DNA of 64,000 nucleotides. Source: Arachidicoccus rhizosphaerae (lineage in GTDB: Bacteria > Bacteroidota > Bacteroidia > Chitinophagales > Chitinophagaceae). Under the pieces are notes generated by a model that saw nothing but the letters and a program-made list of their open reading frames with translations, searched no databases and had not been told where the DNA came from. The stretch spans positions 158,639 to 222,638 of the forward strand of contig NZ_FNQY01000006.1 in the NCBI RefSeq assembly GCF_900107765.1. Direction: 5' to 3'. The translations under genes and the position numbers were made by a program. This document shows positions 1-9,082 of this stretch, in pieces (positions within the stretch are counted from its first letter, which is position 1; every line of letters starts with the position of its first letter).

Positions 1-144
1 AAAATAGTCCCAGGTCCATTTCTGATAAGCGGGCCAGGATTTAGCCAGGTCTTTAATGACCAGAGGGGTTCTGGTATTGTAATATTTCTTTTTAAAATCT
101 TCCGGGCTGATACTGGCCACGGTGTCTATATTCTTTAACCGCAT
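1..144 (-). CDS. cupin-like (JmjC-type) domain protein, N-terminal fragment
   Basis: The first 48 codons of a gene read leftwards off the window edge, starting at an ATG whose complement is at 142-144. The peptide begins MRLKNIDTVASISPEDF and continues with a PLVIKDLAKSWPAYQKW segment. That segment is typical of the start of cupin_8/JmjC-type 2-oxoglutarate oxygenase-like proteins, which commonly open with a ...P(V/L)VI.(D/G)..K.WPA...W motif. The catalytic Fe-binding residues would lie beyond the edge, so activity cannot be judged. The gene is divergent from the Sua5/YciO-like gene at 227. A TATATTTG element (complement at 182-189) is a plausible -7 box. Confidence 0.6.
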   Translation of the reverse strand, partial: MRLKNIDTVASISPEDFKKKYYNTRTPLVIKDLAKSWPAYQKWTWDYF

Positions 145-226
145 TTCGTATCTGTTTAATGGCCAAAAATAAGTCTATTATCAAATATATGATTGCTAAA
201 CTTGAAAAAATGCCGTATTTTTAGAT

Positions 227-835
227 ATGTTTTTAGAATTACATCCAGATAATCCGAACCCCAGAAATGTTAAAATCGTGACAGAATGCCTGCGCGATGG
301 TGGGGTAGTCATATACCCGACAGATACCATTTACGGGTTAGGATGCGATATATACCAACATAAAGCGGTGGAAAGAATTGCCAGAATTAAACAGACAAAA
401 GTCAATAAAAATCAAATGAGTTTTATCTGTAAAGACCTGAGTGATTTAAGCAAATTTACCAAGTCCATCTCTACCCCTTTATACAGGATGCTTAAAAGCC
501 ACCTGCCGGGCCCCTTCACCTTTATATTGCCTGCGAGTAAGGAAGTACCTAAAATATTGCAGACCAAAAAAAATACCATCGGGCTTCGTGTTCCTGATAA
601 TATCGTCTGTCAGACGCTTTTATCAGAACTGGGCGGCCCTATTTTATCTACATCGCTGCCGGGTGATATGGTAGAAGAATATACAGATCCCGAACAAATC
701 AATGAAAATTTCCAGGATCTGGTAGATATTGTCATTGACAGCGGCATTGGTAGTATGATCCCTTCGACGGTAGTGGACTGCACGGTAGCGCCCTATGAAG
801 TGTTGCGTCAGGGTGCAGGCCATCTGGAGGATTGA
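227..835 (+). CDS. L-threonylcarbamoyladenylate synthase family (Sua5/YciO/YrdC)
   Basis: This 202-residue protein is a single YrdC domain. Members make threonylcarbamoyl-AMP from threonine, bicarbonate and ATP for the t6A37 modification of ANN-decoding tRNAs. Visible hallmarks are the YPTDTIYGLGCD motif at residues 30-41, a K-rich substrate loop (KQTKVNKNQMSFIC, about 55-68), PGPFTFILPA, and a GLRVPD segment. The usual SSAN motif is replaced by STSLPG, and there is no C-terminal Sua5 domain, which fits the YciO-like subgroup. Whether it is the t6A enzyme or a YciO paralogue of less certain role cannot be decided here. It stands alone, divergent from the cupin-like gene. Confidence 0.85.
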   Translation: MFLELHPDNPNPRNVKIVTECLRDGGVVIYPTDTIYGLGCDIYQHKAVERIARIKQTKVNKNQMSFICKDLSDLSKFTKSISTPLYRMLKSHLPGPFTFILPASKEVPKILQTKKNTIGLRVPDNIVCQTLLSELGGPILSTSLPGDMVEEYTDPEQINENFQDLVDIVIDSGIGSMIPSTVVDCTVAPYEVLRQGAGHLED

Positions 836-1020
836 TACAATTGTCAGAATTGGATTTCTAAGTGACGGGCCTATACTTTAAAAGCCCGGTAGTAACTCAT
901 ACGCAAAAGGATTATCAGTAAGATTATTAATGCATGGTTAAAAACTAACAATCTTTTGTTTTTTGGCAACTTGAGCTATAAAAAGGTGTACTTTAGCGCT
1001 TTAAAATTATCAAAATCAAC

Positions 1021-2607
1021 ATGCGTAGAATATTTGTGATAGGTTCTGCCATAGCCCTTATACTTGCTTTGGCACTTTCATTATTTGTCAGCCACTGGTG
1101 GTGGGTATTGTTTGGTCTGTTTGTACTATTAACATTGCAGGGCTATTATGATATGGCGCAAAAGCGACATTCCATAATGAGAACCTTCCCCCTGGTGGGG
1201 CGCTTAAGGTACTGGATGGAAGATATACGTCCCAAAATCTATCAGTATTTTGTAGAATCTGATACAGATGGCAAACCCATTAACCGTATTGACCGTTCCA
1301 GTATTTATCAAAGAGCAAAACTGGAGACCGATACCATGCCTTTTGGGACGCAGCTGGATGTGTATGCGGAAGGATATGAGTGGATCATGCATTCTATTAA
1401 TCCCAAAGACTTTAATAAACTGGATACCAGCCCGCGGGTGACTTTTGGCAATAAAGACTGCTTAAAGCCTTATGACGGCAGCATTTTTAATGTCTCTGCG
1501 ATGAGCTACGGATCACTTAGCTCCAATGCCATTGAAGCGCTGAATGGCGGAGCCAAGATCGGCAATTTTGCTCATAACACCGGGGAAGGAGGCATCAGCC
1601 CTTTCCATTTAAAACATGGCGGCGATTTAATCTGGCAGATAGGAACGGGTTATTTTGGCTGCAGAAATGATGACGGTACTTTTTCAAGGGAGCTTTTTCA
1701 GGAAAAATCCAATTATGAGAGCGTCAGAATGATTGAGCTGAAAGTCTCTCAGGGAGCAAAACCTGGACATGGCGGTATTCTGCCGGCCTCAAAAAATACC
1801 CCGGAAATCGCGAAAATCCGCCATATTAAGCCGGGTACTGTAGTGGCCTCACCGCCATTCCACTCCGCCTTTAATACCCCCCGGGAAATGGTGCTCTTTT
1901 TAAAGGAGCTAAGAGATTTATCCGGCGGCAAGCCGGTCGGATTTAAATTATGTATAGGCAGAAAAAGTGAATTCATTGCCATTTGTAAGGCCATGATTGA
2001 ACTGGATATATATCCTGACTTTATAACCGTGGATGGAGCCGAAGGCGGCACAGGGGCTGCTCCGCAGGAATTCTCCAATTATGTAGGTGTGCCCCTTTTG
2101 GACGGATTGGCCTTTGTTGACAATGTATTGACGGGTCTGGACATACGACATCATATTAAGCTGATTGCCTCCGGTAAGATTCTTTCCGGCTTTCATATTG
2201 TCAGAGCCATCGCACTGGGTGCGGATGCCTGTAATTCTGCCAGGGCCATGATGATGGCGCTGGGTTGTATCCAGGCTTTGCTGTGCAATACCAACAAATG
2301 TCCGACCGGCGTGGCCACTCAGGATCCTGCCTTGGTCGTTGGCCTGGATGTCAATGATAAAAAATACAGAGTGGCTAATTACCATAAAAGTATGCTCAAG
2401 ACTTTTGTTGAGCTGATAGGAGCCTGCGGGATTGATCACTATAAGCAACTGACACGCTCTCATATATACAGAAGGGTCTTCTTAAATGAAATGCGTTCCT
2501 TTGCAGAAATCTATCCGCTGGTACCCAAAGGTTCCATGCTCAGAGGAGAGATTCCGGAAAAATACATAGCTGATTTTAAAAATGCACAGATGGATAGCTG
2601 GGTATAG
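1021..2607 (+). CDS. membrane-anchored FMN-binding glutamate synthase family protein
   Basis: The 528-residue protein has one or two hydrophobic segments at the N-terminus (residues about 5-42), followed by a glutamate synthase FMN/central domain fold. Segments such as NVSAMSYGSLS, NTGEGGISPFHL, GHGGILPASKN, FITVDGAEGGTGAAP and KCPTGVATQDP match the family. Cysteines 416, 422 and 427 have the C-x5-C-x4-C spacing of the 3Fe-4S site of glutamate synthases. The glutaminase (GATase type 2) domain and the GXGXG domain of classical GltB are absent, so it cannot be a complete GOGAT by itself. Its physiological reaction is not established. A perfect-stem terminator follows, and no partner gene is adjacent. 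Confidence 0.85.
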   Translation: MRRIFVIGSAIALILALALSLFVSHWWWVLFGLFVLLTLQGYYDMAQKRHSIMRTFPLVGRLRYWMEDIRPKIYQYFVESDTDGKPINRIDRSSIYQRAKLETDTMPFGTQLDVYAEGYEWIMHSINPKDFNKLDTSPRVTFGNKDCLKPYDGSIFNVSAMSYGSLSSNAIEALNGGAKIGNFAHNTGEGGISPFHLKHGGDLIWQIGTGYFGCRNDDGTFSRELFQEKSNYESVRMIELKVSQGAKPGHGGILPASKNTPEIAKIRHIKPGTVVASPPFHSAFNTPREMVLFLKELRDLSGGKPVGFKLCIGRKSEFIAICKAMIELDIYPDFITVDGAEGGTGAAPQEFSNYVGVPLLDGLAFVDNVLTGLDIRHHIKLIASGKILSGFHIVRAIALGADACNSARAMMMALGCIQALLCNTNKCPTGVATQDPALVVGLDVNDKKYRVANYHKSMLKTFVELIGACGIDHYKQLTRSHIYRRVFLNEMRSFAEIYPLVPKGSMLRGEIPEKYIADFKNAQMDSWV

Positions 2608-2645
2608 TGAATGGCAGCAGGACCGAAAGCTATTATAAAATAATA

Positions 2646-2696
2646 AATGGGATAAGACCAGCCGGCCGGTGCCGGTCCTGTCTTATCCCATTTTTA
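2646..2696 (+). terminator. intrinsic terminator of the glutamate-synthase-like gene
   Basis: A perfect 13-bp stem (2646-2658 with 2680-2692, arm AATGGGATAAGAC) encloses a GC-rich loop and ends in a T run, 38 bases after the stop codon. Confidence 0.85.
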
Positions 2697-2802
2697 GATC
2701 TATATCAGGAAAATTAGAAAACTGCTGCTATGATGTTATCTTAACGGATGCGCAAATGCAAAAACAGATAACAACCAGACCGACTTTTGTAAAATGTATT
2801 TT

Positions 2803-3291
2803 TTACCAGCCGTTGGAAAAATCTTTATTCAGCCTTTCGTATTGTTCCGGTTTCTCCAAGCGCCAGTTTTTATTGTATTTTACATAAAAACTCAGCCAGA
2901 AACTTCTGGAAACACGCATAAAATAAGGCTGGAAAATAATCAGTAAAATGGCATTTACCCCGAACCACCAGAATATATTATTGTCATTAATGTCGAAAGA
3001 AATTCCGAAAAATACCTTCCAGGCAATAAAAGTAGCCACAGAGAATGCAACGGTTAATGCATAGGCCACATAGCTGGTTCCGTAATAAAATCCTACTTCT
3101 AATTCAGTGGGCTGTCCGCAGACTGAACATTTTTCGTTCATACGCATGAACTTACTATTCTTTAAAGCGTATGTATTATTTGTCTCAAACAGATCCCCTC
3201 TACGGCATCTTGGACATTTACACTTAAGCGCACTGATGAAGTAATTGGGCGCTTTGTCTTCTCCTGCTGGATGTTGATGATCCGCTTCCAT
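2803..3291 (-). CDS. DUF983 family membrane protein
   Basis: This 162-residue protein has two CxxC pairs in its N-terminal part (C26/C29 and C55/C58), resembling a zinc ribbon. Two or three membrane helices follow between about residues 70 and 130. The pattern CPRCRRGDLF, then CSVCGQ, then VGFYYGTSYVAYA is diagnostic of DUF983, a family of unknown function common in Bacteroidota and Alphaproteobacteria. The gene is single and divergent from the deoxynucleoside kinase gene. A TAATTTTG -7 candidate lies at 3314-3321 on the complement. Nothing here identifies the role. Confidence 0.85.
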   Translation of the reverse strand: MEADHQHPAGEDKAPNYFISALKCKCPRCRRGDLFETNNTYALKNSKFMRMNEKCSVCGQPTELEVGFYYGTSYVAYALTVAFSVATFIAWKVFFGISFDINDNNIFWWFGVNAILLIIFQPYFMRVSRSFWLSFYVKYNKNWRLEKPEQYERLNKDFSNGW

Positions 3292-3355
3292 AGTACTTTT
3301 AGATTTTGTTCTGCAAAATTACCAAATTAAAGGATTCCGTACATGATTTAATGTC

Positions 3356-3381
3356 AAAAAAAGACATTTTTGTCTTTTTTT
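3356..3381. terminator. terminator-like A/T hairpin between divergent genes
   Basis: A perfect 11-bp inverted repeat (3356-3366 with 3371-3381, arm AAAAAAAGACA) has a four-base loop and A and T runs on the two sides, so it would look like a terminator on either strand. It sits between two divergently transcribed genes, not behind one. Confidence 0.45.
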
Positions 3382-3438
3382 AAGAAACGACTAGTTGTTC
3401 ACTTTGCAACAATAATGGCAGGTTTGCGCAATAACATT

Positions 3439-3446
3439 TACTTTTG
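3439..3446 (+). promoter_or_regulatory. -7 promoter element TACTTTTG
   Basis: The element matches the Bacteroidota -7 consensus TAnnTTTG and lies 13 bases before the ATG at 3459. No well-spaced -33 TTTG is visible. The TTG inside this box is unlikely to be a start codon. Confidence 0.45.
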
Positions 3447-3458
3447 CCTACTGATTAC

Positions 3459-4088
3459 ATGAACTACAGACTGATAACCATAGAAGGAAACATCGGAGCG
3501 GGTAAGACGACTTTGTCTACACTGCTGGCCAAGCAGTTAGATGCCCGTTTGGTATTGGAAGAGTTTTCCGACAACCCGTTTTTACCTAAATTTTATGCCG
3601 ATCCCGATCGTTATGGTTTTCCCCTGGAGCTTTTCTTTATGGCAGAGAGATTCAAGCAGTTAAATGCATTACTGGAACCTGATATGTTCCATCAGGTAAC
3701 CGTCTCTGATTATCTTTTCATTAAGTGCCTGTTATTTGCCAAAGTCACCCTGGCGGAACAGGAGTACCAATTATATAAAAGATTATTTGATATTATTCAT
3801 CAGCAACTCATTTATCCGGACATCCTTATTTACCTGCAGGCCCCGGTGGCTAAACTACAGTCCAATATCCATAAAAGGAACCGCAGTTATGAACAGCAGA
3901 TCCCGGATGAATATTTGAACTCCATTCAGCAGTCTTATTTAAGTTATATTCAGCAAAGAAGTGGCATTACCCTGATGGTGGATGCCTCCAATGCTAATTT
4001 TCTGGAAGATCCAAGGCACTTACAGGTGATTTTGGAGGCACTCGAAAAGGATTATACCCAGGGAATACACCGACTTAGTCTTCCCTAA
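3459..4088 (+). CDS. deoxynucleoside kinase
   Basis: This 209-residue kinase phosphorylates deoxynucleosides for nucleotide salvage. The P-loop GNIGAGKTT is at residues 10-18, the dNK-type EEFSDNPFLPKFY segment follows at about 35-47, and an R-rich lid (KRNRSYEQQIP) is near residue 140. ATG 3459 gives the family-typical start MNYRLITIEGNIG. An upstream in-frame TTG belongs to a probable promoter box. The length fits the dAK/dGK/dCK-type family. Substrate preference cannot be read from the sequence. An MFS transporter gene starts 24 bases downstream, so the two are probably cotranscribed. Confidence 0.88.
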   Translation: MNYRLITIEGNIGAGKTTLSTLLAKQLDARLVLEEFSDNPFLPKFYADPDRYGFPLELFFMAERFKQLNALLEPDMFHQVTVSDYLFIKCLLFAKVTLAEQEYQLYKRLFDIIHQQLIYPDILIYLQAPVAKLQSNIHKRNRSYEQQIPDEYLNSIQQSYLSYIQQRSGITLMVDASNANFLEDPRHLQVILEALEKDYTQGIHRLSLP

Positions 4089-4112
4089 ATTATTGATAGC
4101 AATACTAATTAT

Positions 4113-5438
4113 ATGGCAAACAACACGTCGTCTGGCGGATTTTTCCAAAAAAACCCCGTACTTAAAAACCGGGAATTTATCTGTTTTCTTATTTTCCGCT
4201 TTGGAATCTATTTTGCACTTAATCTGCAATCCACGGCCATTTACTATTGGGTATACCATTTAACGGGCAGCAACCTTAAAATGGGATTAATCGGCCTTGC
4301 GGAAGTCATTCCCGCCATCGTTTTTTCTATGTTTTCCGGTCATTTTGTGGATCTGCATGAAAAAAAGAAAATGCTGCTGACTTGCCTGATCGGCTATGTA
4401 TTTTTAGGAGGCGGTTTGTTTTTCCTTTCCACCGGGTTCTCTTTAAACAGGCTGGGTCTGGACTGGACGCTGAACCTCATTTTTGCCCTGATATTTTTTG
4501 GCGGAGTGCTCAGAGCCTTTATCAGTCCTGCGGCCTTTGCCCTTTTAGGACAGCTTACACCCAGAGAACATTATCCGAATGCGACCAGCTGGAGCTCCAT
4601 GGCTTTTAAAGTGGGTTCCGTGGTAGGACCCCTTTCCTTTGGTGCTATTAATGCCATTATGGGCCTTATGTCCGGCAATCCCGTGGATATGGTCCGGACT
4701 TCCGGCAGCGTAACGGCCATTGAGGGCGTAACGGGCTCCATGTTTTTGATTTTTGCCATGGAAGCACTGCTATTGATTCCGGTGTGTATCATTAAGGCCA
4801 AACCCATTCTTAAAAAGGCCAAAGAGCCGGTGATGCAAAGTTTGTCGCTGGGCGTTAAGTTTATAATGAAAACACCCGCACTGCTGGGTGCGCAGGCGCT
4901 GGACATGTTTACCGTATTATTCGGGGGGGCCGTTGCATTACTGCCGGCCTTTGTAGAGATTCACCGGATGACGGAAACGGAATACGGTTTTTTACGGGCA
5001 GCTCCGGGAATAGGTTCCATTCTTACTTTGATATTGCTGGCCTATCTGCCCTTAAATACCAATCCAGGTAAAAAACTGCTGTGGTGTTGTGCGGGATTTG
5101 GACTCTCTATCATTGTATTTGGTTTCTCCAGGGATATTTATCTGGCCTCTGTGGCACTGATTGCATCAGGCATGTTTGACGCTGTAAGTGTGGTGGTCAG
5201 GGGTACCATTTTGCAGTTGGTAACACCTGATGAAATGAGAGGCCGCGTCGCAGCAGTGAATACGATGTTTGTCAGTTCATCCAATGAACTGGGAGATTTT
5301 GAAAGCGGGGTGATGGCACACTGGCTGGGTACTATCCGGGCGATTATCGTCGGCGGATGCCTGACACTGGGCGTCGTCGGTCTAATCTCAGCCCGGGCAA
5401 AAGAACTCAGGCGCTTTGATTATAAAAAATATTCTTAG
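4113..5438 (+). CDS. MFS transporter, exporter-like
   Basis: A 441-residue integral membrane protein with about twelve hydrophobic helices and the MFS signature loop near residues 70-95 (GHFVDLHEKKKML, corresponding to G-x-D-R-x-G-R-R-x). The second-half equivalent reads TPDEMRGRVAAVNTMF. This pattern resembles the EntS/multidrug branch of MFS proteins. The gene follows the deoxynucleoside kinase gene at 24 bases, on the same strand. A 14-bp-stem terminator lies about 105 bases downstream. The substrate is not evident; a link to nucleosides would rest on position alone. Confidence 0.85.
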   Translation: MANNTSSGGFFQKNPVLKNREFICFLIFRFGIYFALNLQSTAIYYWVYHLTGSNLKMGLIGLAEVIPAIVFSMFSGHFVDLHEKKKMLLTCLIGYVFLGGGLFFLSTGFSLNRLGLDWTLNLIFALIFFGGVLRAFISPAAFALLGQLTPREHYPNATSWSSMAFKVGSVVGPLSFGAINAIMGLMSGNPVDMVRTSGSVTAIEGVTGSMFLIFAMEALLLIPVCIIKAKPILKKAKEPVMQSLSLGVKFIMKTPALLGAQALDMFTVLFGGAVALLPAFVEIHRMTETEYGFLRAAPGIGSILTLILLAYLPLNTNPGKKLLWCCAGFGLSIIVFGFSRDIYLASVALIASGMFDAVSVVVRGTILQLVTPDEMRGRVAAVNTMFVSSSNELGDFESGVMAHWLGTIRAIIVGGCLTLGVVGLISARAKELRRFDYKKYS

Positions 5439-5543
5439 GTTATGGGGGTTTTCCATTAACCGGGTTATAAATGTAAACCTGTAATATAAGCTGATTGGCT
5501 TATAATACAACAGATATAAAAGTTTGACCCTTAATTTTAAGAT

Positions 5544-5578
5544 TAAGAAGGCCCGGGCAAAATACCCGGGCCTTCTTA
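5544..5578 (+). terminator. long perfect hairpin downstream of the MFS gene
   Basis: A perfect 14-bp stem (5544-5557 with 5565-5578, arm TAAGAAGGCCCGGG) has loop caaaata. It closes the kinase/MFS unit. It also argues that the next gene starts after it and not at an in-frame TTG at 5524. Confidence 0.7.
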
Positions 5579-5649
5579 GCGTTATTAATTACGAATCAAT
5601 ATTATTTGGTATTTTTATTTATAGACAGAAACTAAATTATCCTGCTCCA

Positions 5650-8208
5650 GTGACTCAAAAGACCCCCCAAAGCTCCAAGGCGACATCCCGGCAACTTTCG
5701 GTGATTTTTGTTTTTATGTTCAGTATCCTGCCGGGTTTGATAGGCATCTGGGGATCCGCCTGCGCCCAGACAGGCAAACAGGTGAGTTACAAAGGGGTGG
5801 TGGTAAGTCAGGCACATGAGCCCCTTGAAAATACGTATATCTCTATCGTCGGACAGCAGACCGGAACCCATAGCAATGCTTCGGGCGTCTTTGATCTGGA
5901 GATTCCGGCACAGGTCCCCGTCAGGGTTCAGTTTAAGGCGCCGGGATATGTTACAATAGAAAAAGTCGTCTTCAGAGATCAGGTTTCCGAAAGCCTGGAT
6001 ACCGTTATGCTTACACAGGCGAAGTCTTCTTTGGAAGACGTAACGGTTACTGCCGACAAAAAAAGGGAAGAGGCGGGGCTGATAGCCGTAGATGCAAATC
6101 AGGCAAGGGTCAACCCTTCGGCCGTGGGCGGCATTGAAGGGCTGCTGAAAACTTTTGTCGGCAGCAATAATGAACTGACCTCTCAGTACGCTGTCAGAGG
6201 CGGTAACTATGATGAGAACCTGGTCTATGTAAATGGTTTTGAAATTTACAGGCCCTTTCTGGTCAGTTCCGGACAGCAGGAGGGGCTGAGCTTTATCAAT
6301 GCTGACCTGACGGAAAATGTACGGTTTTATACGGGCGGATTTCAGGCCAAATACGGCGATAAGCTGAGCTCGGTTCTGGATGTGGCCTATCAGAATCCCG
6401 AGCGAGGTGGCGGGTCTGCCTATCTGAGCCTGCTGGAGCAGGGGCTGAGCCTGAAAGGTATTTCTGATAATAAGAAGTTCTCCTATTTAATAGGGTTACG
6501 CAATAAGACCAACCGCAATGTGGTAAAGAGTCAGGCAACCACCGGCAATTATATTCCCTCATCCGCTGATCTGCAAGGATTATTTGTATACCGGTTCAGC
6601 CCTAAGTTTCGTATGGAGCTGTTGGGTGATTATAATAAAACGAAATTTTTATTTTATCCTGAGCAGACTAAACTGACGGCCAGCGTCTTCTCTCCCTACT
6701 ATGTAGCGAATTATGGGGTAAATATCGATTTTGAGGGAAGTGAAAAGGATAAGTACAGTACCGGCTTTGCCGGTCTGACGGCAGTTGTAAATCCCAATGA
6801 CCATACGGAGCTTAAATTTATGGCCAGTTATTATCAGGATAAGGAAAAGCAGGAGCAGGATATTACGGGAGCCTATGAGTTCGGAGAGCGGGACGAAAAC
6901 GGCAATATAATCGATGACCCGGATAATCTGTTGGGGGTCGGTGTCAATCAGAGCTATGCCAGAAATAATCTCCGTATCCAGGTAATGAGTCTGCAGCACC
7001 AGGGAAGCCTGAAACAAGGGGTACATTTTATCCAGTGGGGGGCCGCCTTGCAAAGACAGGAAATTGACAGCCGGATCAATCAGTGGAATTACAGTGATTC
7101 AGCCGGTTATAGCCTTCCGGTTGGCGGAGATCAGCTGCAGCTCAGTCAGTATATGCGTAGCCGGGATCAGTTTGCCATTCAGCGGATATCCGGTTACCTG
7201 CAGGATAACCTGCGTCTGGGGCATAAAAGCGATTATACCCTCCAGTACGGGGTCAGGGCTAATTACAATGATTTAAATCAGGAGCTGTTAATTTCTCCAA
7301 GAGCCGGATTTTCCTTTAAACCGGGTGGCTGGAAAAGGGATGTGATATTCAAAGCCTCTGCCGGCATGTACCAGCAACCGGCTTTTTACAGAGAAATGGT
7401 GACCCTGGATGGCAGCCTGAACAAAGCTATAAAAGCGCAAAAGAGTATGCAGGGCGTCATCGGCCTGGATTATCAGATGCAATTATTTAACCGGCCGGCA
7501 AGAATCACTTCAGAGCTGTATTATAAACATCTCTATGACGTGATTCCTTATGATATCGATAATGTCCGGATTCAGTATTATGGTCAAAATAACGCCAAGG
7601 CCTATGTCTTTGGATGGGAGAGCCGTCTTTTTACCCAGTTTGTAAAAGGCGCTGACAGTTGGCTGAGCCTGGGTGTTATGCAGGCAAGGGAAAAAATTGA
7701 CGGACTCAGCTATCAGAACTATTACAATCAGCTGGGAGAATTAATTACAGCCGCTAGTGAAGATAAGGTGGCGACTGACTCCACCACGCAAAGTGTCGGC
7801 TGGCTTAGACGGCCCTCAGACCGGCTGATTACTTTTGGTATGTTTTTCCAGGATTATTTATCGACCAATAAGAATGTCAAAGTTTATCTGAATACCATTT
7901 ACGGGACGAATCTGCCCTTTAATATCCCGGGGAGCACCCGTTACCGTAATGCGCTTGAGATTCCTGCTTATTTAAGAATGGATATTGGCTTTAGCGCGCT
8001 TTTGCTGGATGGCAGCAAACAGCGTAAAAAACATGCGCCTTTTAAGGGCGTAAAAGATATCTGGGCCAGCTTTGAAATCTTTAATCTTATCAACCGGGAT
8101 AATACGATCAGCTATATGCTGCTGAAGGATTTTAATAATGATACTTATGCGTTGCCCAACCGCCTGACTCCGAGGCTGGTTAATTTTAAAATAGCGGTAG
8201 ACTGGTAA
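5650..8208 (+). CDS. TonB-dependent receptor with carboxypeptidase-like N-terminal domain
   Basis: This is a large outer-membrane receptor of about 850 residues. A signal peptide ends at GSACAQ. It is followed by a CarboxypepD_reg-like domain (KGVVVSQAHEPLENTYISI...), a plug region (VGGIEGLLKTFVGSNNELTSQYAVRGGNYDENLVYVNG), and a long beta-barrel ending in an aromatic residue (...LVNFKIAVDW). The start is uncertain. GTG 5650 gives a basic n-region before the hydrophobic core, whereas ATG 5716 gives none. An earlier TTG lies upstream of a terminator hairpin and is unlikely. There is no adjacent SusD-like lipoprotein, so it is not a canonical SusC/SusD pair. The ligand is unknown. Confidence 0.85.
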   Translation: MTQKTPQSSKATSRQLSVIFVFMFSILPGLIGIWGSACAQTGKQVSYKGVVVSQAHEPLENTYISIVGQQTGTHSNASGVFDLEIPAQVPVRVQFKAPGYVTIEKVVFRDQVSESLDTVMLTQAKSSLEDVTVTADKKREEAGLIAVDANQARVNPSAVGGIEGLLKTFVGSNNELTSQYAVRGGNYDENLVYVNGFEIYRPFLVSSGQQEGLSFINADLTENVRFYTGGFQAKYGDKLSSVLDVAYQNPERGGGSAYLSLLEQGLSLKGISDNKKFSYLIGLRNKTNRNVVKSQATTGNYIPSSADLQGLFVYRFSPKFRMELLGDYNKTKFLFYPEQTKLTASVFSPYYVANYGVNIDFEGSEKDKYSTGFAGLTAVVNPNDHTELKFMASYYQDKEKQEQDITGAYEFGERDENGNIIDDPDNLLGVGVNQSYARNNLRIQVMSLQHQGSLKQGVHFIQWGAALQRQEIDSRINQWNYSDSAGYSLPVGGDQLQLSQYMRSRDQFAIQRISGYLQDNLRLGHKSDYTLQYGVRANYNDLNQELLISPRAGFSFKPGGWKRDVIFKASAGMYQQPAFYREMVTLDGSLNKAIKAQKSMQGVIGLDYQMQLFNRPARITSELYYKHLYDVIPYDIDNVRIQYYGQNNAKAYVFGWESRLFTQFVKGADSWLSLGVMQAREKIDGLSYQNYYNQLGELITAASEDKVATDSTTQSVGWLRRPSDRLITFGMFFQDYLSTNKNVKVYLNTIYGTNLPFNIPGSTRYRNALEIPAYLRMDIGFSALLLDGSKQRKKHAPFKGVKDIWASFEIFNLINRDNTISYMLLKDFNNDTYALPNRLTPRLVNFKIAVDW

Positions 8209-8236
8209 GCGGGAAATCATGAGTTGATGCAACTCT

Positions 8237-8884
8237 TTATTGAACGTCCATCGGAATGCCTTTAAAGATATAGCCTTTCTGTGTAAAATAGGCTAAGGTA
8301 GCCGGCAGGGCTGCCTGCATCCTTTCCCAGGCCTTTGTGCTGTCATGAAATACGATAATAGAGCCGGGTTGGCTGTATTTTTGAACGTTGCGGATACATT
8401 TTTCTGCTGTGATATGAATGTCAAAATCACCACTTAACAGATCCCACATCACAACACGCGTTTCCGGCATGGCTGCCAGCAGAGCATTTTGTTGTTTGCT
8501 GCGCATTCTGCCATAGGGAGGCCTGAATAAGGGGGAGTCAATCAGCTTTGCTGCTTTGCGGATATCATCAATATAATCCTCGGTGGAAGATTTCCATCCG
8601 TTCAGATGGTTGAAACTATGGTTGCCCACACTATGGCCATCTGAAAGTATCTGCTGATAGATCGCCGGATATTGCTGCACATTTTTACCCAGACAGAAAA
8701 AAGTGGCTTTTGCATTAAAGGCTTTTAGTGTTTTTAAAGCAAAGGGAGTCGCCTCGGGATGCGGTCCGTCATCAAAACTCAGGTAAAGCACCTTTTTGTT
8801 TTCTCCGGCAAAGACGGCCGGAAGCTTCCAGAGTCTGCCGGGATAAAAAAGCTTAAATAGAAAATTGGACTTTATCAGGTACAA
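8237..8884 (-). CDS. polysaccharide deacetylase (NodB-type, CE4)
   Basis: A 215-residue NodB-homology protein. Motif 1, SFDDGPHPE, is at about residues 36-44 with the catalytic-base Asp and metal-ligand Asp. Motif 2, HSFNH, is at residues 89-93 and contributes the two metal His residues. Motif 3, RPPYG, is at about 121-125. A DLLSGDFD segment and a C-terminal IIVFHDS complete the set. All key catalytic residues are therefore present. Such enzymes remove N-acetyl groups from chitin oligomers or peptidoglycan, and the substrate here is not known. The N-terminus (YLIKSNFLFKLFYP) is only weakly hydrophobic. The gene is convergent with the TonB receptor, 28 bases apart. Confidence 0.88.
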   Translation of the reverse strand: MYLIKSNFLFKLFYPGRLWKLPAVFAGENKKVLYLSFDDGPHPEATPFALKTLKAFNAKATFFCLGKNVQQYPAIYQQILSDGHSVGNHSFNHLNGWKSSTEDYIDDIRKAAKLIDSPLFRPPYGRMRSKQQNALLAAMPETRVVMWDLLSGDFDIHITAEKCIRNVQKYSQPGSIIVFHDSTKAWERMQAALPATLAYFTQKGYIFKGIPMDVQ

Positions 8885-8989
8885 GGAAATTGTTTTAGTC
8901 GGTTATTTTAAATACAACGAACAGGCTGCTGTAAAATTAAAGCTTAATCCTTAAATGAAAAAAAGAGCCCTTAAAGGGCAACAGTAAAT

Positions 8990-9036
8990 TAAAAAGCAAG
9001 GGCCATTTCGGCCCTGTTACCGGGATGGCCCTTGCT
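8990..9036 (-). terminator. intrinsic terminator of the fucosidase gene
   Basis: A perfect 12-bp inverted repeat (8995-9006 with 9025-9036, arm AGCAAGGGCCAT on the plus strand) is followed on the minus strand by a T run. It lies 47 bases past the fucosidase stop. Confidence 0.8.
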
Positions 9037-9082
9037 GATGGTGTAAGTCCCCCGGAACTAAGGGACGCTTGAATGTATAGGT

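Noticed and set aside
2669..2887. 72-codon frame after the glutamate-synthase-like gene
   Set aside because: It begins inside the terminator hairpin and runs into the antisense of the DUF983 gene.
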